Shown here piece by piece: positions 28,122 through 35,317 of a DNA stretch of 64,000 bases; position 1 is the stretch's first letter; each line of letters opens with the position of its first letter. The DNA is from Pseudomonas sp. SG20056. Lineage in GTDB: Bacteria; Pseudomonadota; Gammaproteobacteria; Pseudomonadales; Pseudomonadaceae. The notes beneath the pieces were generated by a model. That model was not told where the DNA came from and did no database searches. It was given only the letters and a program-made list of their open reading frames with translations. The stretch spans positions 1,302,001 through 1,366,000 of the forward strand of contig NZ_CP134499.1 of the NCBI RefSeq assembly GCF_031764535.1. The letters are read 5' to 3'. A program made the translations under genes and the position numbers.

Positions 28122-28287
28122 CGGGTTGATGCACAGTGCGGGCGGGCCGCGTTGTTTGCTCGTGAGCTGCGATAGCGTGTTGCGAACCTGTGTGCTGGCT
28201 TCCTCTGGTAACGCGCAGGCACCGAACCATGGCACCTGCTAGTCATCCGTGCCAAGATTTGCCGGTAGATAAACGAGAGGTTTTGCC

Positions 28288-28512
28288 ATGGACCTGCAGA
28301 AAATTGAGGATGAAGCTCTTCACCTTCCCAAGAAGGAACGTGCGCAGTTGATCCAGCGTTTGGTCCTGAGTTTGGAAGCCCCTTCAGAAGAGGAACTTCG
28401 ATCAGACTGGTTGCTTGAGGCACGGCGGCGAGCAGAAGAGCTTGATAGTGGCTCGGCTCAGGCTGTGCCTGGTGATGAGGTGATGAAGAAGGCTAGAGCC
28501 CTGATTCGATGA
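28288..28512 (+). CDS. Antitoxin, addiction module component (TIGR02574-like)
   Basis: A 74-residue protein. LPKKERAQLIQRLVLSLE and a second helix LRSDWLLEARRRAEELDSG, ending AVPGDEVMKKARALIR, are the signature of the putative addiction module antitoxins paired with ParE/RelE toxins. ATG has a GAGAGG site upstream. Overlaps the toxin by four bases (ATGA). Confidence 0.88.
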   Translation: MDLQKIEDEALHLPKKERAQLIQRLVLSLEAPSEEELRSDWLLEARRRAEELDSGSAQAVPGDEVMKKARALIR

Positions 28513-28802
28513 ATTATTCTTTTCACCCGGCAGCGGAAGCCGAGTTTCTGGAGTCTGTCGGTTATTACGAATCGAAGGTTCGCGGATTGGGTGGGGCCCT
28601 CATTACGGAATTCGAGGCTCTAGCCACATTGATTGGCGAGTCACCAAAAGCCTGGCGAGTTGAGCTTGAGCCAGATACCCGCAGAGTTCCCCTCCAGCGC
28701 TTTCCGTTATCCATCGTTTATCGGGAAAAGCCTGGCGGCTTTCAGATTCTGGCTGTATCCCATCACCGCCGACGCCCGCAATACTGGCTTGGCAGGCTTT
28801 AA
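28509..28802 (+). CDS. Toxin, RelE/ParE family
   Basis: A 97-residue protein. NYSFHPAAEAEFLESVGYYESKVRGLG at the N-terminus and the C-terminal FPLSIVYREKPGGFQILAVSHHRRRPQYW match the RelE/ParE fold, with the usual Arg- and His-rich end. Whether it cleaves mRNA or poisons gyrase cannot be told from the sequence. Confidence 0.9.
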   Translation: MNYSFHPAAEAEFLESVGYYESKVRGLGGALITEFEALATLIGESPKAWRVELEPDTRRVPLQRFPLSIVYREKPGGFQILAVSHHRRRPQYWLGRL

Positions 28803-28828
28803 CTCCATTAGCGTTTTTAACCATCAAG

Positions 28829-28852
28829 GTGGACAAGCTTCGCGTTGTCCAC
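28829..28852. repeat. Hairpin GTGGACAA/TTGTCCAC
   Basis: GTGGACAA (28829-28836), loop GCTTCGCG, TTGTCCAC (28845-28852). It is the dispersed intergenic stem-loop often seen in Pseudomonas and may terminate the toxin-antitoxin transcript. Confidence 0.6.
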
Positions 28853-28888
28853 CCTACAAGGCAGCTACCGTGCCACATGCCGCTGGTT

Positions 28889-29590
28889 TCAGGCCGGCTC
28901 AGGGGTGCGGTTTACCAGCAGCGCTCGCTGCAGCTGCAGCACCAAGGCATCGACCTGACTCAGGGCTTGAGCCACCGACTCGGCCAGCAGTTCTCCGCCG
29001 ACTTCCTGACCCTCGATGGCAATCTGGTGCACCTGGGTAATGCCGATAAAGCCGAGGGCGGTGATCAGGTTGGGTTCCAGGTGATTCATATGCGCCATCT
29101 CGCCGCCCACGCCAAAGCCGATGCCGCCTCGGGCCGAGAGGATAACGGCGTGCCGGGGGCGGTCTGCGAGTTTCGCTACGTAAGGCTCAAGCAGGTTGCC
29201 TTCATTGATATCCACGGTTCTGCCAGGGCGCACGATCTGGTCGATCCACGCCTTGAGCGCTGCCGGCATGCCGAAGTTGTAGAGCGGCGCGCCGATCACC
29301 AGCACATCTGCGGCAATCAACTCATCCACCAGCTGGTCGCTCTCGATCAGTGTGGCGTGCATCCATGGTTCGCGTTGCGCCTCGGGGGTAAAGGAGGAGG
29401 CGATCCAGTCGTGGTTGATGATCGACGGCGGCGTCTGGCCGATGTCGCGGTAAGTGATGCTGTCCTGCCCGCGCCTGGCCAGCCACTGGCTGACAAAGCG
29501 CTGAGTGAGGTTGCGGCTGTGCGAGCCGTGTTGATCCTTGCCGGCGAGGCCGGGGCGGGCGCTGGCGTCCAGGTGCAGGATATGTGGCAT
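28889..29590 (-). CDS. azoR: FMN-dependent NADH-azoreductase AzoR
   Basis: A 233-residue flavodoxin-fold enzyme, slightly longer than the usual 200. HILHLDASARPG at the N-terminus binds FMN phosphate, with VIGAPLYNFGMPAALKAWIDQIVRPG and SARGGIGFG as later FMN loops. Reduces azo bonds and quinones with NADH. The ATG at 29590 has AGGAG seven bases upstream; the longer frame would overlap the LysR gene. Divergent from LysR, which probably regulates it. Confidence 0.88.
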   Translation of the reverse strand: MPHILHLDASARPGLAGKDQHGSHSRNLTQRFVSQWLARRGQDSITYRDIGQTPPSIINHDWIASSFTPEAQREPWMHATLIESDQLVDELIAADVLVIGAPLYNFGMPAALKAWIDQIVRPGRTVDINEGNLLEPYVAKLADRPRHAVILSARGGIGFGVGGEMAHMNHLEPNLITALGFIGITQVHQIAIEGQEVGGELLAESVAQALSQVDALVLQLQRALLVNRTPEPA

Positions 29591-29708
29591 GTCGAGTCTC
29601 CTTTCGAAGTTGAATTCATCTGTTATTCGCAGCAGACTCAGGCTAAGCCCAGCTAAAGCGGGCGACAAACGACGATTATTTTCAGGTATGGGTGAGGGAG
29701 ATTCATCT

Positions 29709-30608
29709 ATGGCGCAGCGCTGGTTACCTTCGCTTTCCGCCTTGCGCGCCTTTGAAGCGGCTGCGCGCCACCAGAGCGCCAAGCAGGCTGCCGAAGAACT
29801 CTCGGTGACCGCCACGGCGATCAGTCACCAGATTCGCGCCTTGGAAGAGTCGCTCGGCGTCGCGCTATTTCTGCGCAAGCCGCGCCAGCTGGAACTGACC
29901 GCCCAGGGTCGCGAGTTGCAGCAGGTGCTGGAAAGCGCCTTCGACAGCATCAGCGCCACGGCGGTACGCCTCAGCGCGGTGCCCTGTCGCCAGGCCATAA
30001 CGCTCAGCACCACACCTGCGGTGGCGGTGCGCTGGCTGCTGTCCTGGGTGTGCATGCTGCGCGACGCTCATCCGAATATTGACCTGCGCATCCACGCCTC
30101 GCATGAGCCGGTGGCGCTGGATGGTGTGACCGCAGATATCGCCATCCGTTATGGCGACGGCCGCTGGCCGGGGTTGGTGGCGGAGAAGCTGTTCGACAAC
30201 AGCTTTATCCCGGCGTGCAGCCCGCACCTCGGTCTGCACGATGCCGCTGAGCTGCCCAAGCATTCGTTGATTCACTTCCGCAATCAGGCTGCGGTGTCTT
30301 CACCGCTGGATTGGGCCCTGTGGCAGAAGCAGGCCCACGTGCCGGGGCTGGACGTCAACGCCGGGCTGGTGTTTTCCGACGAGACCCATGCCGTCTCGGC
30401 CGCCATCGGCGGGCAGGGCGTGGCGCTGATGAGCCGTCAGCTGATCGAGGATGAACTGCGTGAAGGACGCCTGGTACAACCCTTCGGCCCGGAACTGGAA
30501 GGCAAACCGTTCTTTCTGGTGTACCCGGAAAACCGCAAGAGTGATCCGACCATTCAGGCCGTGCGTGATTGGGTGATGGCCGTGCCGGGCGGGCTGTGTA
30601 CGTTGTAG
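29709..30608 (+). CDS. LysR-family transcriptional regulator
   Basis: A 299-residue LTTR. N-terminal winged helix LSALRAFEAAARHQSAKQAAEELSVTATAISHQIRALEESLG, then a substrate-binding domain (GcvA-like subgroup, with DIAIRYGDGRWPGL). ATG at 29709 follows GAGGGAG. Divergent from azoR with a 118-bp spacer, so likely controls azoR and itself; the inducer is unknown. Confidence 0.9.
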   Translation: MAQRWLPSLSALRAFEAAARHQSAKQAAEELSVTATAISHQIRALEESLGVALFLRKPRQLELTAQGRELQQVLESAFDSISATAVRLSAVPCRQAITLSTTPAVAVRWLLSWVCMLRDAHPNIDLRIHASHEPVALDGVTADIAIRYGDGRWPGLVAEKLFDNSFIPACSPHLGLHDAAELPKHSLIHFRNQAAVSSPLDWALWQKQAHVPGLDVNAGLVFSDETHAVSAAIGGQGVALMSRQLIEDELREGRLVQPFGPELEGKPFFLVYPENRKSDPTIQAVRDWVMAVPGGLCTL

Positions 30609-30610
30609 CG

Positions 30611-30640
30611 CAGGGCCCGCTGAGCAACGCGCGGGCCCTG
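30611..30640. terminator. Bidirectional hairpin between LysR and acylase genes
   Basis: CAGGGCCCGC (30611-30620) pairs with GCGGGCCCTG (30631-30640), a 10-bp stem between convergent genes. No T run, so termination is inferred. Confidence 0.55.
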
Positions 30641-30647
30641 GGTCGGT

Positions 30648-32771
30648 TTACTGCGCCGGGCTCGCCGGCCGGTACTCGCGCTGGATATGCCCGGCCAACT
30701 GAGCCTCGGTGAACCACACCGGCTTGGTTTTCATCTCGACGAACGTCGGCACCTGGTCGGCATAGTGCGGCGACCGGCTGTCGAGGGTGGCGCTGCCGAA
30801 CTGGTGGATGCTGTCGCTGCTGAGCTTGCCTTGCTGGTCCCATTCGACGAAGAGGATGTAGGTGTCGCCGGCCACGGCCTTGAGCGTGCCATCCTCCTGC
30901 GCCTCGCCCCACACCGAGCGCAGGCTGTCCCACGAGCCGTCCAGCGCCAGGTTGGTTTCCCCGCGCACGATGCGGTTGACTTCGGCCCACTCGGGGTCGA
31001 GGCGGCCGAAGTGCTGCTTGAGCGTATTGGCGGCGGCAAGCAGCGACTCGCGCAGGTCGGGCACCGGCAGCTTGGCCTCTTGGGCGCGGATTACCGGGGT
31101 GGTGGCGAGCAGGGCCAGGGCGGCGCCGCGATTGGCCCGCTCGCTGTTGTAATCCCACTGCTTGAGCTGGGCCTGCGCCGCGCGCAGTTCCTCATCGCCC
31201 TCCGCGTTCAGGTCCAGCATCTGCTGCACGCTGGCGACCAACGCCGAGCGCTTGCTGTAGCGCAGGTCGTACTTGTACTGGCGGAACTCTTCACGGCTGA
31301 TCGAGCGGTCGGCGGCGAAGGTTTCCTGCAGGCGCAGGGCGCGGTTGGTCATGTTGGTCTGAATGCCCATGCTCGCGGGGAAGTCCTGCGGGCGCAGGTC
31401 GTCGTCGGCCTCGCTGGCATGGAAGGGCGTGGCATTGGCGTTGAACAGCAGGCCGGAGGCGGGGTTCCACAGCTGCGGCGTGCGCTCGGCCGGCATGTAG
31501 CCCTGCCAGATCAGATCGCTGCGGTCGCCGGGCAGGGTGCCGCTCCAGTCGATATCGGCTTTGCGGTCGGGGAACATACCGTTGTAGACGTAGCCGACAT
31601 TGCCGCGTTCATCGGCGTACAGGTAATTCAGCGCAGGCACCGCCTGCAGCGCCATGGCTGCCTGCCACTCGGCCAGGTTGCGCGCCTTGTTCAGCCGATA
31701 GACCTGCAGGCCGCCACGGATTTCATCCATGCCGGCGTAACGCAGGGCGAAATCGCCGTGCTCGGTGCGCAGCACCGGCCCGTGTTCGGAGCGCCAGACG
31801 GTTTTCGGCACCGGCATCAGCAGCGGCCCCCACAGCTTCACCCACAGCCAGGCGGTGGCTTGCTGCAGGTCGCGCCACTGGCCGTCCAGGCGGTACTGGT
31901 CGGGGTTGTCGGGGTTGATGGTCAGTTGATAGACATCGGCCAGGTCCGGGGCATTGACCGTGTTGGCCCAGCCGAGGTGCTTGTTGTGACCGTGCAGCAG
32001 GAAGGGCGAGCCGGGGAAGAAGCCGCCGGCCACATGCCAGCCCTCATCGCTCTGCAGCACGGCCTCATACCAGGCCACCGGACCGGTGTAGGGCTGGTGC
32101 GAGTTGACCAGCAGGCGGGTGACACCATCGCTGGAACGACCCGGCGCCACCGCCACGCCGTTCGAGCCGGTAGGCGTCTTGACCAGCTCGGTCTTGCCCT
32201 CGAAGACCTGTTTGAGGGTTTTATCCAGGCCATAGAAGAACGGCATCTTGAACAGGAAGCCGGCCGCCACGTCCTCGCCGGTCATCGGCAGTGCCGAGGC
32301 CACGACCTTGTCCGGGTGCTGTGCGGCATAGAGGTTCACGCCGTCGGCATAGGCCTGCATCACGGCGCGTACATCGGCGGGCAGGTCGCGCTCGTAGCGG
32401 GCCTGCACGGTGGGCCAGATATTCAGCAGGCTGACCACATAATCGCCCGGTGCCGCCGAACTGCCCTTGCTCATGGCCAGGCGACCACGCACAGCCATGG
32501 TCACGTCCTGGATGGTGGCGTAGTCGTCCTCGGCATGGGCATAGCCGAAGCCGAAGGCCACGTCGCGGTCGCGCGCACCGAAGATATGCGGCACGCCCCA
32601 GCTGTCGCGCACGATGCGGGCGTCATAGGCCTTGGCCCGCTCCAGCAACTCGGCCGTGTCGATGCGCTCGCGCTGTTGCCAGAGGCTGGCGGCAAGTAGG
32701 CCGATGAGGATAAGGGCGAGCAACAGCAGCAGGGCGCGGAGCAGACGCAAGGTGGTCGAGCGACGGGGCAT
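30648..32771 (-). CDS. Penicillin acylase-family Ntn hydrolase (acylase)
   Basis: A 707-residue precursor. One N-terminal membrane segment (LLRALLLLLALILIGLLAASLW) anchors or exports it. The alpha part starts RIVRDSWGVPHIFGARDRDVAFGFGYAHAEDD. The self-cleavage site is in LVKTPTGSNGVAVAPGRS, giving a new N-terminal Ser as nucleophile. The beta part carries conserved NSHQPYTGP, LHGHNKHLGWANTVN and the Asn in NFVY-like loop region. Known relatives hydrolyse acyl-homoserine lactones or beta-lactams; specificity here is not readable. Confidence 0.88.
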   Translation of the reverse strand: MPRRSTTLRLLRALLLLLALILIGLLAASLWQQRERIDTAELLERAKAYDARIVRDSWGVPHIFGARDRDVAFGFGYAHAEDDYATIQDVTMAVRGRLAMSKGSSAAPGDYVVSLLNIWPTVQARYERDLPADVRAVMQAYADGVNLYAAQHPDKVVASALPMTGEDVAAGFLFKMPFFYGLDKTLKQVFEGKTELVKTPTGSNGVAVAPGRSSDGVTRLLVNSHQPYTGPVAWYEAVLQSDEGWHVAGGFFPGSPFLLHGHNKHLGWANTVNAPDLADVYQLTINPDNPDQYRLDGQWRDLQQATAWLWVKLWGPLLMPVPKTVWRSEHGPVLRTEHGDFALRYAGMDEIRGGLQVYRLNKARNLAEWQAAMALQAVPALNYLYADERGNVGYVYNGMFPDRKADIDWSGTLPGDRSDLIWQGYMPAERTPQLWNPASGLLFNANATPFHASEADDDLRPQDFPASMGIQTNMTNRALRLQETFAADRSISREEFRQYKYDLRYSKRSALVASVQQMLDLNAEGDEELRAAQAQLKQWDYNSERANRGAALALLATTPVIRAQEAKLPVPDLRESLLAAANTLKQHFGRLDPEWAEVNRIVRGETNLALDGSWDSLRSVWGEAQEDGTLKAVAGDTYILFVEWDQQGKLSSDSIHQFGSATLDSRSPHYADQVPTFVEMKTKPVWFTEAQLAGHIQREYRPASPAQ

Positions 32772-33137
32772 GTTGAGTTCCGAGGCAGCCTGAGGGAGTG
32801 CTGGAGAGTAACAAGAACGTCGGTTTTGCAGGTGGGCTTATTGCCTTGGGAAAGTACGACGCGAATTGCCGGGCTGTTTGAATACGTGGGATGGGCTTTA
32901 GCCGCGACATACAACAGATGTGCAGTTGACCGCCGCAGTCCGTAGGGCGGATGACGCTTTTTACCCGCCATTGCGGCGGTTCTCCGGGCTACTTGCTGAT
33001 TGATGGCTTAAACCAGGGTAATGGCGACGCATGGCGCTTCATTTTCAAGCTTTGAAAGAAAGTGTTAGCGCGTTTTGTCGGTGTTTCTCCGTGGTGGGAT
33101 CGACCAGGATGAGCCCAGTCCACCGCGAGTGATAACG
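32772..33137. repeat. Intergenic region with REP-like sequences
   Basis: No gene is seen. It holds GTGGGATGGGCTTTAGCCGC (about 32886-32905) and GTAGGGCGGATGACGC followed by ACCCGCC (about 32944-32970), both typical Pseudomonas dispersed intergenic units, plus the promoter of the lipoprotein gene at the right end. Confidence 0.45.
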
Positions 33138-33536
33138 ATGAGACCGCCGATCAAACACTTGGGCTATTGGCTGTGTGCGCTGATGTTCACTGCCGCTGCC
33201 GGATGTGCAAGCCAACCTCCTGAAAGAGCCAACACCATGAGCAAACCACTGGTATCCCTTGCTGTACTCAAAGCCAAACCCGGTAAAGAAGAGGCGCTTA
33301 AAGCGGGCTTGTTGACCCTGATCGAACCGACGCGGGCCGAGCCGGGCAACCTGGATTACGTGTTGTTTGAGCGACGGGATGAACCTGGAACGTTCTATAT
33401 GCGTGAAGCGTTCAAGGACCAGGCGGCGCTGGATGCGCATTTTGCGACGCCGTATTTTCAGCGGTTTGCCGCCACGGCTGATGATCTGCTCAGTGAGCCA
33501 TTGCAGCTGATTTTCTTGGAGCAGGTTTCGAACTGA
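33138..33536 (+). CDS. Lipoprotein with ABM monooxygenase-like domain
   Basis: A 132-residue protein. The first 23 residues form a lipoprotein signal with lipobox AAGC (lipidated Cys at 23). From residue about 34 an ABM fold follows (MSKPLVSLAVLKAKPGKEEALKAGLLTLIEPTRAEPG, then FYMREAFKDQAALDAHFATPYFQRF). The internal Met would give a cytoplasmic ABM protein without the signal, so the lipid anchor may be an added leader; the ATG at 33138 is followed by a hydrophobic stretch that makes the lipoprotein reading credible. YgiN-like quinol oxidation at the membrane is possible. Confidence 0.78.
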   Translation: MRPPIKHLGYWLCALMFTAAAGCASQPPERANTMSKPLVSLAVLKAKPGKEEALKAGLLTLIEPTRAEPGNLDYVLFERRDEPGTFYMREAFKDQAALDAHFATPYFQRFAATADDLLSEPLQLIFLEQVSN

Positions 33537-33691
33537 GTGTTAGCCATGGGCTGTTGTCGTTGTTGAACGGCCCGAGTTGTGTACAGACGCCGCTTCTATG
33601 TTGCCTCGCTGAGCGGTTCCCCTGTCGTGGTTAACGGAAATCGTGTCCCCGATTGTTTTTCGGAGCGTGGGGCGGTCAAATCGCGCACGCG

Positions 33692-33724
33692 AAAAAAAGC
33701 CGGCTGATTGGGCCGGCTTTTTTC
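33692..33724. terminator. Bidirectional terminator between lipoprotein and repeat-protein genes
   Basis: A run of seven A, GCCGGC, loop TGATTGG, GCCGGC, then seven T. Serves both converging genes. Confidence 0.9.
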
Positions 33725-33750
33725 TGGCAGCAGTTCCGATGTAGTCATGC

Positions 33751-34062
33751 GGGGTTCTCGATCAGACAGTCGGAGCTACCTTAGGCAACGCGGCTTTCGA
33801 TCAGACGGTCAGAGCCACCTTCGGCAACGCGGTTTTCGATCAGACGGTCAGAACCACCCTCGGCAACGCGGTTTTCGATCAGGCGGTCAGAACCACCTTC
33901 GGCAACGCGGCTTTCGATCAGGCGGTCAGAACCACCTTCGGCAACGCGGCTTTCGATCAGGCGGTCAGAACCACCTTCGGCAACGCGGTTTTCGATCAGG
34001 CGGTCAGAACCACCCTCGGCAACGCGGTTTTCGATCAGGCGGTCAGAGCCACCTTCAGCGAC
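33751..34062. repeat. Eight 39-bp tandem repeats
   Basis: Seven near-identical 39-bp units (33790-34062) plus a degenerate eighth (33751-33789) interrupted by a stop codon. Each encodes one VAEGGSDRLIE(N/S)R block of the leftward gene. No spacers, so not CRISPR. Confidence 0.95.
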
Positions 34063-34143
34063 CACTGGTTGAGCAGAGGAAGCAGCAAAAACGTTGGCTG
34101 CCAGTACAGAGAAAGCAAAGCTGAGGATGAGTTGGCGTTTCAT
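33781..34143 (-). CDS. Secreted tandem-repeat protein (VAEGGSDRLIE(N/S)R)n
   Basis: A 120-residue protein. MKRQLILSFAFSVLAANVFA is a signal peptide, cleaved probably after VFA (residue 20). Residues 28-118 are seven exact-length 13-residue repeats VAEGGSDRLIENR or ...ESR, ending in VA then stop. I recall similar repeat proteins in Pseudomonas annotated as phage infection protein, without established function. The repeats are acidic-basic alternating and hydrophilic. The frame continues past the TAA as an eighth, divergent repeat (GSSDCLIENPA), so the stop looks like a GAA to TAA change. Function unknown; periplasmic or secreted. Confidence 0.85.
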   Translation of the reverse strand: MKRQLILSFAFSVLAANVFAASSAQPVVAEGGSDRLIENRVAEGGSDRLIENRVAEGGSDRLIESRVAEGGSDRLIESRVAEGGSDRLIENRVAEGGSDRLIENRVAEGGSDRLIESRVA

Positions 34144-35317
34144 GATGGTGTGCTCCGGGGTGTTATTGGTTGATGGAGCAGATGGTACGCCCGAGGTTTT
34201 TTAAGAGAACTTCATTGAGCTGATGGTAAACATCGATGCCGATAATGGTTTATCTCAGGTGTCTAGCGTCGACGTGATAGTCCAGCCTTGCCACCGGCCG
34301 GCGGCACGCCGCTTTGTGATGGGTGTCGCTGCGCTCAACCCATCCTACGAATCTCCCGCAACTCTGTAGGAGCGGGCTTGCCCGCGATGCTTCTGCTGTT
34401 GCTCTGCTTTTGCCTTTCGCTCTGCCATCCACAAATCGCCCAAACAACGCGGTCCCCGAATCCCGTCAGGATGCCGAAACGCAGCGAAGCGGAGTAACAG
34501 CCGCAGGCTGGCCCGAAGGGCGAGCGAAGCGAGTCAAGTGACTCGCCGTAAGGGCGAAAAGGGTAAGTAAGGCTGCCGATAAAATGTTGTCTGTCCCTTA
34601 TTACCTATAGGCCAGTTGCTTGCTGGTTTTGCGTACACACGACGCTTCGGTGTCGTTCTCTGCTACCGGTTCCGCCCTTACGGCGGCTCACTTTTGGCAG
34701 ACGCCCCAAAAGTAAGCAAAAAGTCTTGCCCCTTGCATCCGGGTCTCGCTGCGCTCGACTTCCCTCGTTCCATCATTGCTCCAGGGGCCCGCCGCGAAGG
34801 GCCATCCCTGGCCCATCGCGGCTCTCGCGGCATCCATGCCGCTCAACCCCTTACGCAACGATTCCACTCGGCCTTCTGATGGGGCCTTGGCATCGTCTGT
34901 GTGATCGCGGATTGAAAAGCAAAAGCATGGTGGGTTTCGGCTACAAACCCGCAGGAGCGGCCCATGGCCGCGATGCTTCTGCTGTTGCTCTGCTTTTGCC
35001 TTTCGCTCTGCCGTCCGCAAATCGCTCAAACAACGCGGTCCCCGAATCCCGTCAGGAGGCCGAGCGGAGGTGCTGTGGAGAGGGGCGTTTGGCATGGATG
35101 CCAAACGAGGAACGATGGGCCAGGGATGGCCCACCGTGACGACCCTCGGAACAGTGCCGGAGCGAGGGAAGTTGAGCGCAGCGAAACCCGGATGTCGGGC
35201 GCGCTTTCTCTTTGGTTACTTTCTCTTTCGCGCGAGCAAAGAGAAAGTAACTCGCCGAAAGGGCGAAATCGGTAGAGAGTACGACATAGAAAATAAATCT
35301 GTCCCCTTTTCGTTTCT
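34144..35317. repeat. Composite of REP, direct and inverted repeats; no convincing gene
   Basis: Contains REP units at 34365-34388 (GGAGCGGGCTTGCCCGCGAT) and 34951-34976; an 89-bp direct repeat, 34383-34471 and 34969-35057, with about three mismatches; an imperfect inverted pair of about 110 bp, 34733-34843 and 35084-35195, containing GGGCCATCCCTGGCCC palindromes; and CTGTCCC motifs near 34604 and 35303. Open frames here are short and repeat-bound. It resembles a MITE- or REP-type composite element. Confidence 0.7.

Noticed and set aside
30687..32699. A 670-codon frame opposite the acylase gene
   Set aside because: Antisense shadow of a motif-complete Ntn hydrolase; no domains.
33790..34062. 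CRISPR-like regular repeats
   Set aside because: Units are contiguous 39-bp in-frame codon repeats with no unique spacers; they encode a repeat protein.
34726..35139. Open frames of 60-148 codons on both strands between 34.2 and 35.3 kb
   Set aside because: They run through REP and inverted repeats, overlap one another on opposite strands and have no recognisable domain or ribosome site.
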